Assembly: GCF_900114995.1 (NCBI RefSeq)
Contig: NZ_FOUX01000002.1
Span: 1,178,001-1,242,000 of the forward strand
Origin: Chitinophaga sp. YR627
Lineage (GTDB): Bacteria > Bacteroidota > Bacteroidia > Chitinophagales > Chitinophagaceae
DNA length: 64,000 nt
Direction: 5' to 3'
The notes under the pieces were generated by a model that did no database searches, was not told the DNA's origin, and saw only the letters and a list, made by a program, of their open reading frames with translations. This document shows positions 16,259 to 26,763 of this stretch, one piece after another. Positions within the stretch are counted from its first letter, which is position 1; each line of letters opens with the position of its first letter. Made by a program: the position numbers and the translations under genes.

Positions 16259-19030
16259 TCATTCAAGCGAAGAAAACTCATAATCACCTGATCCTAAATG
16301 CATTATGACTCTCCCTTTTTCAAACGACAGGTCCTGATTATTCAGTGGTTTTCCGCCTGCTGTTATCCCTCCCTCCTTTTTAGCCGGTAGTTTAACAACC
16401 GCACTGCTATTAGGAGGAATGCTGACACGAAACAACAGCTTACCGTCCTTCTTCTCCCATTCACTCCGTATGGTTCCGTAAGGGGTATTATAGGCCGTTT
16501 TTACCCAGGTAATATTTCCCACTATCTCCGGAGAGATCTGGAACTGTTTATATCCTACAGATCCCGCCTGCTGGGTAATACCGCCCAATCCGGTATAAAA
16601 CCACTCCATCAGATGCCCCAACATCAGGTGATTATTAGACACCTGCTCCAGCGCCGCCCAGGATTCCGTCAAAGTAGTAGCCCCCTTCGCCAACTGAAAA
16701 CCATAACCCGGTACACCACTCCGGTTATTCATCTCATACAGCAGATCAGACGCTCCGCCCTCCTGTAAAGCCTGTACCAGGAAATGAAAACCAATATCGC
16801 CGGCAGTCAGCTGATTGCCCTGCTGCCGGATGGAATCCACCATATTCTTAAACACTGCCTGACGATATTGCTCATCAACCAATCCTACGCATAAAGGAAT
16901 CGCCATAGCCGTCTGACTACCTGTTGAATAGACCTTTGTTTCGACATTGAAATATTCATGATTAAATGTATGTTTCACCTTATCTGCCTGTACGCGGAAC
17001 TGTTTGGCTTCTGCTGTCTTATCTAACAGATCGGCCATATTAGCAGCGAGTACCAGATCATAGTAATAGATACCAGTAGCAGTAACCTCCTTAGGTGTAA
17101 GCTGTGCAACACCCGGTCGCTGCGGACCATTATCAAACCAATCACCCAGACCATAAGACAGTATATTGTTCTGCGCTTTTGCACCCAGGTATTCCACGTA
17201 TTTTTTCACCATCGGATATGCTTCACGAATGACAGTATTATCCCCATACCAGCGATATAACAACCAGGGGACTATCACCGCCGCACTACCCCATTCCGGA
17301 GAATCCCTGAATCCAAAACCATGATCATCAAAAAAGACAAATTCAGGTGCGATATCAGGTACCAGTCCTTCACTTGTCTGCGCTTCTTTCATATCACGGA
17401 TCAACTTCCGGTACAGCAGATCAATATCATAGCTATACTGTATCGCATTACCCATCAGATAGTCCTGCTCCAGCCAACTCAGTTTTTCCCTATGCGGACA
17501 ATCCGTCAACACACTCTGCATATTGCTTTTAATAGCCCATAATATCAGCTTATGAATACTGTTGAATAAATCATTCGAACAGGAAAAGGTCCCGTTCACC
17601 GGAGCCGCATTACGGGTATGCAGCAAATCAAGTGAAAGAAGCTGTGGCACATCGCCTGTATACGCTGCAGTATCAGGCGCAGCTCCCTCAACCTGCACAT
17701 AACGGAATCCATAATAAGTAAAACGCGGTTGCCAGGTTTCTATACCATCACCCTTTAAAGTATAAGTAAAATAATACGGACTCCCCGTCGCTTTCTGATT
17801 AGCCAGCTGTTTATCATTGGTCAGTTCAGCAGGTATCAGTTTTACTGTCTGCCCTTTCTTTCCTTTTATCTTCAATCCGATAATGCCAGATGCATTCTGT
17901 CCGAAGTCATACATGTATACACCGGTCTGCGGCTGTGTAATACGCTGTACCCGCAATACTTCCATTACTTTCACCGGATAATCCTCCTCCGGCAATAATC
18001 GTTTTTCTGTCGCCTTTACCACCATCGCCGGCTTCCACTGTGTATCATTGAATCCGGGCCGGTCCCATCCTGTCTGTTCTTTTCCGGCATCGTAATCTTC
18101 TCCGCCGTAAATGCTGGTAAAAGTGATCGGTGACGCACTTGTTTTCCAGTCGGTACCTGAAACAATATTCATTGTTTGCCCATTCTCATATGTGATCAGC
18201 AGCCTGCAGATCATTCTCGGCATACCATATACCACCGACAACTTGCGGTAACGTTCTTTATTCACATTAAAGAATCCATTACCCACTATCACACCCAATG
18301 CATTCTCACCTGATTGCAGCGCTTTTGTCAGATCATAGGTATTATACAACACCGTCTCATCATAATGCGTCCAACCCGGCGCCAGGAAGTTATCTCCCAG
18401 ACGTACTCCATTCAAACTAGCTTCATATTGTCCGAGTCCGCTGATATACAATAATGCATTTTTCACTTTCCCCCGCACACTAAACTCCTTCCGGAACAAA
18501 GGCACTACCGTCCGTTGTCTCGCTTTATGTTTCTGATAAAATTTATCCGTACCATTATGCACACCCGGCACTACCCGCATAGAATCTACCACATCCTCAT
18601 ACCCTATCCATTTCGCGCCTTTCCAATCTGCTGTTGCACTTAAAGCCGTTGTAAAACTGGCGACTTTACTCCAGCCGGAAGCCTTTCCATCTTTATCCCA
18701 TACCTGCACCCGCCAGTAATAAGTACGGGCAGGTAATAAAGTCACACCGGCAAATGAAGCCGGGAGTTTAAAAAAAGGCGCTGTATTTTCAACACGTTTA
18801 CCTGTATGCAACTTATTATTCAGTGTGGTACTATCATCAGAAAACTGTAACTGATAAGCCTGTTGGATACAATTGTTATACTGTGCAGACAACTGCCAGC
18901 TTAAACGGGGCGACAGCTGACATCCAAGCGGATTAGTTTTATTATCTGTTCTCAGGTGAACTACCTCCAATTGCTGCGCCCAGGTTTGCAGCGATAAAAA
19001 AAGCAGCAATATGCCAGTGAATTGCTTCAT
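16259..19030 (-). CDS. GH78 alpha-L-rhamnosidase, secreted
   Basis: Cleaves terminal alpha-L-rhamnose from pectic side chains or rhamnosides. The 923-residue protein has a signal peptide (about 1-18) and an N-terminal Ig-like domain with NPLGCQLSPRLSW. Beta-sandwich domains include LYISGLGQYEASLNG, and an (alpha/alpha)6 catalytic barrel starts near residue 480 with DCPHREKLSWLEQD; its Glu occupies the position of the GH78 general acid. A C-terminal beta domain follows. It ends the long transcript and lies 9 bp after the GH2 gene. Its motif has REKLSW in place of the more common RERxGW, so it is a different subfamily from the GH78 at 26760. Confidence 0.93.
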   Translation of the reverse strand: MKQFTGILLLFLSLQTWAQQLEVVHLRTDNKTNPLGCQLSPRLSWQLSAQYNNCIQQAYQLQFSDDSTTLNNKLHTGKRVENTAPFFKLPASFAGVTLLPARTYYWRVQVWDKDGKASGWSKVASFTTALSATADWKGAKWIGYEDVVDSMRVVPGVHNGTDKFYQKHKARQRTVVPLFRKEFSVRGKVKNALLYISGLGQYEASLNGVRLGDNFLAPGWTHYDETVLYNTYDLTKALQSGENALGVIVGNGFFNVNKERYRKLSVVYGMPRMICRLLITYENGQTMNIVSGTDWKTSASPITFTSIYGGEDYDAGKEQTGWDRPGFNDTQWKPAMVVKATEKRLLPEEDYPVKVMEVLRVQRITQPQTGVYMYDFGQNASGIIGLKIKGKKGQTVKLIPAELTNDKQLANQKATGSPYYFTYTLKGDGIETWQPRFTYYGFRYVQVEGAAPDTAAYTGDVPQLLSLDLLHTRNAAPVNGTFSCSNDLFNSIHKLILWAIKSNMQSVLTDCPHREKLSWLEQDYLMGNAIQYSYDIDLLYRKLIRDMKEAQTSEGLVPDIAPEFVFFDDHGFGFRDSPEWGSAAVIVPWLLYRWYGDNTVIREAYPMVKKYVEYLGAKAQNNILSYGLGDWFDNGPQRPGVAQLTPKEVTATGIYYYDLVLAANMADLLDKTAEAKQFRVQADKVKHTFNHEYFNVETKVYSTGSQTAMAIPLCVGLVDEQYRQAVFKNMVDSIRQQGNQLTAGDIGFHFLVQALQEGGASDLLYEMNNRSGVPGYGFQLAKGATTLTESWAALEQVSNNHLMLGHLMEWFYTGLGGITQQAGSVGYKQFQISPEIVGNITWVKTAYNTPYGTIRSEWEKKDGKLLFRVSIPPNSSAVVKLPAKKEGGITAGGKPLNNQDLSFEKGRVIMHLGSGDYEFSSLE

Positions 19031-19039
19031 ACGATCTTT

Positions 19040-21424
19040 CTATTTGGCGGTAGCTATAATCTTTATTGTTGTTGTGGACAGACCTGCTGCATTTGCCGTT
19101 AAGGTGATATCACCTGCCTGCTTACCGGCTTTCACAATCACCAGACATTTACCTCTCCAGGCCTTTCGTTGCAACTGCTGACAACTCTCTGTACTCATCG
19201 GATCAGCATTTCCGACACCCACAATAGTACCTGGTCCGTTAATACTGAATTGCAATAGCTGATCTGCATCCGGAGAGATATTACCATTGGCATCTGTCAA
19301 CGTAATCGTCACATAACTCAGGTCCTGTCCATCTGCATTGATCTGCGGCCGGTCAGCCGATAACTTTATAGCGGCAGCATTTCCTGCTGTCTGTAACACC
19401 ACTTCCTTTGATTTCTTTTTGCCATTATATCCAACAACGCTGAGTTTACCAGGTACATAAGGCACCTGCCATGTCGCCATAAACTTATTTACCCTACCCG
19501 CCTTTCTACGGCCAAGTGATTGTCCATTCAGGAATAACTCCGCTTCCTCATAAGAAGTATAAGCAGTTACATCCAGGAGTTTACCTTCATGCCCTTCCCA
19601 GTTCCAGCTGTCTCTTGCATCATACCATTCCCACTGACTCCAGTCTATTTTATGCATATTCGTATCAAAAGAAGGTACAGGCGGTTTTACAAACAATGAC
19701 AATTGCTCCGGCATCCATAAAGCATCTCTGTAGTAAGATTGCGGACGCTTCCATCCACAAACGTCTATATCACCACAATAAGCCAGATTCCATGGATAGA
19801 AACCTTGTTGTTGTGGATATCCCAGCCAGCCAATACTGGCTTCTCCGATATAATCAAATGCCGTCCATACAAAGTCTCCAATCACCCATGGATGATCTAC
19901 GACTTCCATCCAATAGTCCGCTGCTTCTATAGCGAAAGACTCTGTCGCCATCATCACCCGTTCCGGCACCCGCTCATGATCTTTTACATATTGAGTACGG
20001 GCATAGTTATAACCCGCGATATCCAATGTGGAAAGGAAGGCGTCTTTATCAGGCGCAATACCATTGACCCCACAGGTAATAAAACGTGTGGTATCTATAC
20101 TGCGGATATGATCACGCAGCATACGCGCGACCTTCGCTACTTCCGGTTTTTCACGATGCGGAATTTCATTACCTGTACTCCACATCACGATCGAAGGATG
20201 ATTACGGTCACGATACAACATACTCTCTATATCCCGCTGCCACCACTCCTCAAAATATAAATGATAATCCTCCGGATTCTTACCATCATTCCAGATATCA
20301 AAAGCCTCATCTATCACCAGCATTCCCAGTCTGTCACAGGCATCCAGAAATGCAGGTGAAGGCGGATTATGTGAACAACGGATCGCATTGTACCCACTGG
20401 CTTTAAGCAATTCCACTTTTCTTTCTTCCGCCCTGTCGTATGCTTTAGCGCCCAGCGGACCATTATCATGATGTACACAACCTCCTTTCAGTTTAATTGT
20501 TTTACCATTCAGCTGAAATCCATTCTGTGCATCTGCTGTAATGGTACGGATACCAAAAAGCGTCCTTACACTATCCTTTAACACATTATCCACATAGACA
20601 TAAGAAACCGCCGTGTATAACACAGGAGACGCGATCTCCCACAATAACGGGGATTTCACAGTTAATGATCGTTGCAATGCACTATCCTTTCCGGCACTGA
20701 TCAACTGTTGTCCTTTATCTTCTGCTATTACTTTACCTTTTACATCCACTAAACGTGTTAATAAAGTAGCGGTAACAGCCGCATCCGTATTATTCTTTAT
20801 CCGCGTTGTTACATCCACAGTAGCGCCTTGTTTATTCACAGCTGGCGTGGTAATAAAAGTGCCCCATTGCGCTATATGCACCGGCTCCAATACGTTCATC
20901 CATACATGCCTGTATATGCCCGAACCCGCATACCAGCGGCTGTTCTCTCCTTCATTCCTTACTTTGACAGTCAGTATATTCTCTCTGTCATATCGCACAT
21001 ACGGCGTAATATCATACCAGAAGGAAGTATATCCATAAGGATGTTTCCCCAGCTTCTTTCCATTGATCCATAGCTGCGCATTCATGTATACGCCATCAAA
21101 CTGTATCACGATACGTTTACCTTTATCTCCCACGGGTACATTGAAATGCTTACGATACCAGCCCGTGCCACCTGTCGTAAAACCGCCACTCACCTGACTC
21201 AATGCCCCTTTGCTGAAAGGCGACTGCGTACCTGGTAAGTCTTCAATGCTCCAGTCGTGCGGCAGGGACACCTTCCGCCAGTCCGTATCTTTAAACAAAG
21301 TATCTTCTGCACCCTGTGCAGCGCCACGCCAGAATAACCAGTTATCATCAAAGGATTGTGTACGCTGCGCCTTTACTGATATACAACAGATACTAACAAG
21401 AAAAACTATCAACAAACAACGCAT
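19040..21424 (-). CDS. GH2 beta-galactosidase-like enzyme, secreted
   Basis: A 794-residue GH2 glycosidase with a signal peptide ending near VKAQ (19). It has the sugar-binding jelly roll (RVSLPHDWS-like stretch, DGVYMNAQLWING), an Ig-like domain, and the TIM barrel with GGCVHHDNG and CSHNPPS. The acid/base Glu is in STGNEIP (about residue 418) and the nucleophile Glu in MATESFA (about 492). Extra C-terminal beta domains (SYEEAELFLNGQSLG) are typical of Bacteroidota enzymes. It probably removes beta-galactose or beta-glucuronate-type caps; sequence alone does not choose. It sits 3 bp after the GH106 gene. Confidence 0.92.
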   Translation of the reverse strand: MRCLLIVFLVSICCISVKAQRTQSFDDNWLFWRGAAQGAEDTLFKDTDWRKVSLPHDWSIEDLPGTQSPFSKGALSQVSGGFTTGGTGWYRKHFNVPVGDKGKRIVIQFDGVYMNAQLWINGKKLGKHPYGYTSFWYDITPYVRYDRENILTVKVRNEGENSRWYAGSGIYRHVWMNVLEPVHIAQWGTFITTPAVNKQGATVDVTTRIKNNTDAAVTATLLTRLVDVKGKVIAEDKGQQLISAGKDSALQRSLTVKSPLLWEIASPVLYTAVSYVYVDNVLKDSVRTLFGIRTITADAQNGFQLNGKTIKLKGGCVHHDNGPLGAKAYDRAEERKVELLKASGYNAIRCSHNPPSPAFLDACDRLGMLVIDEAFDIWNDGKNPEDYHLYFEEWWQRDIESMLYRDRNHPSIVMWSTGNEIPHREKPEVAKVARMLRDHIRSIDTTRFITCGVNGIAPDKDAFLSTLDIAGYNYARTQYVKDHERVPERVMMATESFAIEAADYWMEVVDHPWVIGDFVWTAFDYIGEASIGWLGYPQQQGFYPWNLAYCGDIDVCGWKRPQSYYRDALWMPEQLSLFVKPPVPSFDTNMHKIDWSQWEWYDARDSWNWEGHEGKLLDVTAYTSYEEAELFLNGQSLGRRKAGRVNKFMATWQVPYVPGKLSVVGYNGKKKSKEVVLQTAGNAAAIKLSADRPQINADGQDLSYVTITLTDANGNISPDADQLLQFSINGPGTIVGVGNADPMSTESCQQLQRKAWRGKCLVIVKAGKQAGDITLTANAAGLSTTTIKIIATAK

Positions 21425-21427
21425 GAT

Positions 21428-24400
21428 CTATTTAGCTTTTGTAAAATGAAGTGTACTTTTTCCAAGGTCTTTTGAAGTCGCTACCGCAATACCCCGCTGG
21501 TCTTTCTGATTCACCGCACAGTAGTAATGATAGACAACGCCTTTGTATTTGACCACAAATGATTTATGTGCAAAACGACCATCATAGTCTTCAGTAGAAT
21601 TGATCAGATCAGCGCCGTTCCAGTCACTCCAGTGCACCAGGTCATATGAACAGGCGAAACGGTTGAATGCAGTTGGCCGGTTTTTCCAGAAAGCGCCAAA
21701 ATAAAACATGACCCACATATTATCCATCCGCTGTATCACAGCATCTCCGGTAATACCTGTAAAGTGATCCAGTACAGGGTCTTTGCCATATCTGGTCCAG
21801 TGTTCCATATCATCTGACACTGCCATACCGATACGTTCTTTTCCCCGCTTAGGCTTCAGACTATCCCCTTTTGCATTGTAATACATCACAAAAGGATGCC
21901 CGGTTGTATTTGTCTTATCCCACATCACCGAACTTTTATAGATGGTATTATTCTCCCACCAGCCTGCATTACTGTCTGTCGCCATCAATGCAGGTTTATC
22001 TAATCTTTTCCATTCATGTGCCCTGGTAATACGCCTGCGGGTATTGGCAATCCCAACAGATAACAGGCCCTGCTCATAACCATTCTGCGCACCGCCTATA
22101 TAACTCATCCAGTGTTTCCCTTTATAGGAATACCATTTGTAGTTACCACCCCATACATGATCCTGCAAAGAGATATAACCAGCACGCTGGTTGACATCCC
22201 AGACAGTAGAACTATCTGCAAATGACATCATCTTACCTTTTGTCTTCCAATGCAACAGATCTTTACTTTCTGCCAGCCAGGTTTCATACCCACGTCCCTC
22301 GTCGTAGATGATATATACCATATACCACTTCTTACCTTTCCTGAAAATACTCGGACAGTCCAGCTTCTTGCTATCATCCACAGGCACCATCACTATCCCA
22401 TATTTGTAAGGCGTCTTTATCTCCTGATAAACCTGCTGCATCACGGACTGCGCCACTTCTCCACCTGCTGTCACGCGTTCCTGCTGCAATACAACGGGTC
22501 CTATTAAACCAGCTTCCTGCAATGGTAGCTTATCCAGTTTTAAAGGTGCTGTTGTATGGGTAATACGTTTATCCGCAGACAATGCAGTATCGCCAATTAA
22601 ACGATTCGTCCATGTATTGGTCACCGCTATTTCCAGTTCGTTATTCCCTTCATGGATCGCGGTAGTAATATCCACTTTATATGGGGGCGTCCAGGTGGTG
22701 CCACAATCAACACCATTCACTTTTACAACTGCTATATTCGCCACCCTGCCAAGATCCAGGAATACACGGGAGATGGTATCCTGTTTTCGCCCCTTCCAGT
22801 TAAATGTCTTTTTATAATACGCAGTACCGGAATAGTATCTGATCTGTTCATTTGCATCTTTACTCCAGTCTTTCAGCTCGCCGAATAAGACAGTATTTGA
22901 AGGTCCTCCCACGGTGCTGTCAAAGCTGACTTTCCAGTCACTATTCAGGGTATTGACAGTATTGAATGACGGCCAGTTAGGTGCACGCTGCACCGATAGC
23001 TGCGGAGTAGGTTTGCGGAAAATAACAAACAAAGAACCACTGGCAGGCAATTGTAAAGACAGTTCCGTACGGCCGTCCTCTGTTTGCCAGTCGGTCGCTG
23101 TACGTTGTTCACCGGTAACAGCATCCCATAACTCAGGCAACTTACCGCTCACACGAAAAGAAAATTGAATCGTACGCTCCATCTCCTGTTGATTGGAGAT
23201 AAAATAAATATCAAAATCAGGTGCAGTGCGGTGTGTCCAGGCAATCCCATTGGCTCTTTTGTCAGTTACTTCCTTCATCAGCAGATCAGGCATTAATCCT
23301 AATCCAGCAAAGGAAGCATTCCTCCATGGCCCCTGCAACACGCCTTTTCCCTGTAGTACGATCGTACTATCAGGCGCTTCCAGCGATCTTAGCCGACCAT
23401 TTACCATCACCGTTCCTCCCTGCGCTAATAATCGCCTGAGATGAAAGACCGTCTCATGGGATAACAGATTTCCTTCCGGCGACATGGCCATCACACCGGG
23501 TAATATCAACATCCTGTACACAGCCCCTCCCGGCAATATGATATTGCCATCCTTCACAGTTGCCAGTCTTAGTAATGCGTCTTTGTTAAATGAATCATAG
23601 TGATATCCCTGTAATGCATCTACCCAGTTAGCCGGGTCGGTAATATTCGCAGCAGCAGTAACACCTAAAGGCATTTCTCTTAAAGGACCACCGCTGTTAG
23701 CCATCCGTTGTGATTCAAAAGCCAGCAGACTATCCCCAAACAATCCCGGCAATACATTCACCAGCCGTTCTGGTAATATCGCCCTCCGGGGAATCTCTTC
23801 ACCGGTAAACACTGCTATATCAGCAACGGGTCTTCCCTGCTGCAGCAAAGCCTGACAACGCTGTGCATAAGTCACCCAGGCCTTTCCCGGTTTCCACCAG
23901 GTCTGATCACGTTGAAAATATAATCCTATACCATCCAGTGTCATTCCCGGTCTTCTGTCCGTCCAGGGATTATGTGCAAAAACGTGATACACCAGTTTAT
24001 TGATCCCCAGCGCATAGTTGCGGTCCGCCAGTGTCTTCAGCATACCCGGATGTTCATCCCAACGCATCCGCAGTTCCGTAAATGCCTCTGCCTGTATCAC
24101 CTGTTTGCCATAAATATGCGCGCCGGAAATAGCGTCCAGCATATCATTCGGTTTATCATGTGTTGGACTCCGCAGCCAGTATTCGCCCATGGGTATATCT
24201 GCGAACTGATAATGCTGCATTCCATCTCCAGGCATTACAGGCGCCACACTTTCGGCCGTAAATAAACAACCCCGTCCATGCGCCAGTGCTCTCAGTGTAT
24301 CATAAAAATTTTGTTGTACAAGTTCTGTGATCGTTGTTCTTACATCGTGCAGGAAGGTCTCGGCAGTTTGTGCATGCTGCACAGGATAACCTGCCATTGC

Positions 24401-25798
24401 CGGCAGATAACGCAGGAGATCATATCCTCTGCGACGACGGAATTCATCCTGAAAACCGGCCGACCAGTTCTGACTACCACACTCCCAGCTATCCACATGA
24501 AATACTTTCAGTACACTATCCGCCAGTACCGGACCTATTTTACGTCTCGCCTCTCCAAACCAGTGGTCAAACTGTACACGTACAGCGGCACTACTGAACT
24601 TATCACATTCCAGTCCGCTACCTGCACCACCAGTCGCATTGGTATGTCCGGTGGAGGTATGACCCATACGCAATATCGTCCAGTTACCGGCAGGCGCCTT
24701 CCAGTGCAGACGTCCATCAGCATCCAGTTGTTGCGTGAGATCGATAATTTTATTCAGGGGAATACAGTCTTTCTCCGGTAATTGTGCCGTCGTGGTATAT
24801 GGACTGATACGCCATACGGCACCACTCTTGCCTTCAAACTGATGAATACGCGGCTGATCAGATAAGAGAATACCAGCCACTTTCAGACTCTGTTTCCATT
24901 TCGCTGCATCCAGGTCTTCTGACCCTGGTTCTGAACCTTCTTTATCATAATAGAAACGGAAGTACCGGGCAGTGACCGGTATAATGGCATGTGTCACCGG
25001 GGCATCGGTATCCTGCCACCCATGACGGGGCGCTTTCAGTTGACCGGCAGGACGAAAATCAACTCCATTATCGCTTACCGCAATACGCAGACGATGCGAC
25101 TGATAGTTATTACCATTCGTATTGATGGTGATGGCATAACAGGTAAATGGCTTTTCATAAGCATATTGTATCCAGCAGGGATCCTGACTGCGAAAGCTTT
25201 CCTTACTGCCTGGCAGCGCCAGGAATTGAGCAGCTACATCCGGCTGACTGGTCGTCACTACCGGTACCTGTGACTGCGACGCTATTGAGGGAAATGCCAG
25301 TACGGCAATATCGCGATAGTACTTTTCATTCGTAGGCGGTTGGGACAAGACCGCATTAAAATCAGTTCCACCTTTAACATTGGTAGCCGACCACACCACT
25401 TTCTGCATAGACTGTGCGGGTGTGATCCAGGGGCCTCCTGCGAGGGCAAATCCATCGCTAAAATGCATCCCCAGCTGCAGACCAAGACGGGCAGCCTCAC
25501 TATGCGCAAAACGCACCATTTCCCACCACGCAGGACTTAACTGCTCTACCGGCGGATTGATATAAGGTGGATTGGCTTTCCCTTTGATCGGCATCAGGTA
25601 AGCGCCACCAATACCTGCTTCTTTCATTGCTTCCAGATCGGCTGTAATACCTTCCTTTGATACACTGGCATGCATCCAGTACCAGAATACCCAGGGCTTT
25701 GCCATAGCAGGTGGCTGCCAGAACAGACTGTCCAGGTTTTGCGCCCTGCCGGCATATACACTTATCAGCAATACGATCAGTAAGCAATACTTTTTCAT
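21428..25798 (-). CDS. GH106 alpha-L-rhamnosidase fused to a GH43-like five-bladed propeller
   Basis: A very large exported protein (1456 residues; signal peptide about 1-19). The N-terminal 1,090 residues follow GH106 rhamnosidases: WVFWYWMHASVSKEGITADL, GIGGAYLMPI, the HFSDGFA-G-PWI region, a middle domain with HVDSWECGSQNW, and the C-terminal galactose-binding-like domain (FLDLGRVANIAVVKVNG). From about residue 1120 a second module begins with LDCPSIFRKGKKWYMVY and IGMAVSDDMEHWTRYGKDPVL, a pattern of beta-propeller glycosidases related to GH43/GH117. Most GH106 enzymes lack this module. Coupled removal of rhamnose and a neighbouring sugar is plausible but inferred. Confidence 0.88.
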   Translation of the reverse strand: MKKYCLLIVLLISVYAGRAQNLDSLFWQPPAMAKPWVFWYWMHASVSKEGITADLEAMKEAGIGGAYLMPIKGKANPPYINPPVEQLSPAWWEMVRFAHSEAARLGLQLGMHFSDGFALAGGPWITPAQSMQKVVWSATNVKGGTDFNAVLSQPPTNEKYYRDIAVLAFPSIASQSQVPVVTTSQPDVAAQFLALPGSKESFRSQDPCWIQYAYEKPFTCYAITINTNGNNYQSHRLRIAVSDNGVDFRPAGQLKAPRHGWQDTDAPVTHAIIPVTARYFRFYYDKEGSEPGSEDLDAAKWKQSLKVAGILLSDQPRIHQFEGKSGAVWRISPYTTTAQLPEKDCIPLNKIIDLTQQLDADGRLHWKAPAGNWTILRMGHTSTGHTNATGGAGSGLECDKFSSAAVRVQFDHWFGEARRKIGPVLADSVLKVFHVDSWECGSQNWSAGFQDEFRRRRGYDLLRYLPAMAGYPVQHAQTAETFLHDVRTTITELVQQNFYDTLRALAHGRGCLFTAESVAPVMPGDGMQHYQFADIPMGEYWLRSPTHDKPNDMLDAISGAHIYGKQVIQAEAFTELRMRWDEHPGMLKTLADRNYALGINKLVYHVFAHNPWTDRRPGMTLDGIGLYFQRDQTWWKPGKAWVTYAQRCQALLQQGRPVADIAVFTGEEIPRRAILPERLVNVLPGLFGDSLLAFESQRMANSGGPLREMPLGVTAAANITDPANWVDALQGYHYDSFNKDALLRLATVKDGNIILPGGAVYRMLILPGVMAMSPEGNLLSHETVFHLRRLLAQGGTVMVNGRLRSLEAPDSTIVLQGKGVLQGPWRNASFAGLGLMPDLLMKEVTDKRANGIAWTHRTAPDFDIYFISNQQEMERTIQFSFRVSGKLPELWDAVTGEQRTATDWQTEDGRTELSLQLPASGSLFVIFRKPTPQLSVQRAPNWPSFNTVNTLNSDWKVSFDSTVGGPSNTVLFGELKDWSKDANEQIRYYSGTAYYKKTFNWKGRKQDTISRVFLDLGRVANIAVVKVNGVDCGTTWTPPYKVDITTAIHEGNNELEIAVTNTWTNRLIGDTALSADKRITHTTAPLKLDKLPLQEAGLIGPVVLQQERVTAGGEVAQSVMQQVYQEIKTPYKYGIVMVPVDDSKKLDCPSIFRKGKKWYMVYIIYDEGRGYETWLAESKDLLHWKTKGKMMSFADSSTVWDVNQRAGYISLQDHVWGGNYKWYSYKGKHWMSYIGGAQNGYEQGLLSVGIANTRRRITRAHEWKRLDKPALMATDSNAGWWENNTIYKSSVMWDKTNTTGHPFVMYYNAKGDSLKPKRGKERIGMAVSDDMEHWTRYGKDPVLDHFTGITGDAVIQRMDNMWVMFYFGAFWKNRPTAFNRFACSYDLVHWSDWNGADLINSTEDYDGRFAHKSFVVKYKGVVYHYYCAVNQKDQRGIAVATSKDLGKSTLHFTKAK

Positions 25799-25869
25799 AA
25801 CTATTTATCAGAGGACTGTGCTAATGGAACTTTTTCCGGCTTAGGATAACAACAAGATAAGGTCAGTGA

Positions 25870-26763
25870 TCACTGGAATATCGTTTTCAGATAAGCCGCA
25901 TTGGCACTGAAATTCTTCTTTACATTACGCGGATCATTGGCACCACGGGAACGCTCAATGACCAGCCATCCGCTCCAGCGCATTTTATCCAATGTCTTTT
26001 TTACTTCCTTCATATTGATACGCGTGTTGTTTTGTAGCCATACCCCATCTGTATCTGTACAATGGATCTGACAGATACGCTTTGCACCCAGTGTCTTCAA
26101 TTCATCAATCAGATTACGGCCTGCCTGTAATGCATTGGAGAAATTGAAATAACTTTTGATAGCAGGAGAACCAACCTCATCGAGTAATTGTACTTCCTCC
26201 GCTGCCGGCAAAGCCGTCTCCAGTCCGATCACCACACCTGCCTTTTCTGCCTGAACAGCTACTGTTTTCAATCTTTGTATAATAACAGGTTTTAACTCAG
26301 GACGCTTCACCAGATCACCGGTAACGCCCAAAGGAAGAAAAGCGATCTTCACTTTCATAGCTACCATTGTGTCTATGCAATCCTGCACCATCTTTTCGTA
26401 TTCAGGTCTTTCTGCAAATGACTGTGCATAAAAGCCCGACATAGCAATGGAACTGATAGCCACGTTCAAATCTCTTGAAGTATCCAGGAATTGCTTTACT
26501 ACGGCAGGATCAGACAGTTTACTATCGAAGGTTGGTCGGTTACCTAATCCACCCATATCTACTTCCACACCATCCGCACCGATATCCTTTGTAAGTTGAA
26601 AAGCACCCAGTTTCTGTCTTTTCAGGATCATCCAGTCGCATACCGCAATACGATAACGTGGCTCTTTCTTTACCGCCGCCATTAATACATCCGGCAATAA
26701 CAGACTGCCCCCCAGCAAGGCGGCATTGCCAATAAACTGTCTTCTGCTTGTTGTTGCTGTCAT
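25870..26763 (-). CDS. Tat-exported sugar phosphate isomerase/epimerase-like TIM-barrel protein
   Basis: A 297-residue protein of the xylose isomerase-like / AP endonuclease 2 superfamily. The N-terminus has a twin-arginine signal (TSRRQFIGNAALLGGSLLL), so it is folded before export. Metal-site style residues appear in VEVDMGGLG, IGLETALPA, YFNFSNAL and CQIHCTDTDGVWL. The open frame extends upstream to 26943, but the ATG at 26763 overlaps the preceding gene's TGA (ATGA) and directly precedes the Tat motif, so it is the start. Members near glycosidases may act on 3-keto or free sugars; the function here is unproven. Confidence 0.8.
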   Translation of the reverse strand: MTATTSRRQFIGNAALLGGSLLLPDVLMAAVKKEPRYRIAVCDWMILKRQKLGAFQLTKDIGADGVEVDMGGLGNRPTFDSKLSDPAVVKQFLDTSRDLNVAISSIAMSGFYAQSFAERPEYEKMVQDCIDTMVAMKVKIAFLPLGVTGDLVKRPELKPVIIQRLKTVAVQAEKAGVVIGLETALPAAEEVQLLDEVGSPAIKSYFNFSNALQAGRNLIDELKTLGAKRICQIHCTDTDGVWLQNNTRINMKEVKKTLDKMRWSGWLVIERSRGANDPRNVKKNFSANAAYLKTIFQ

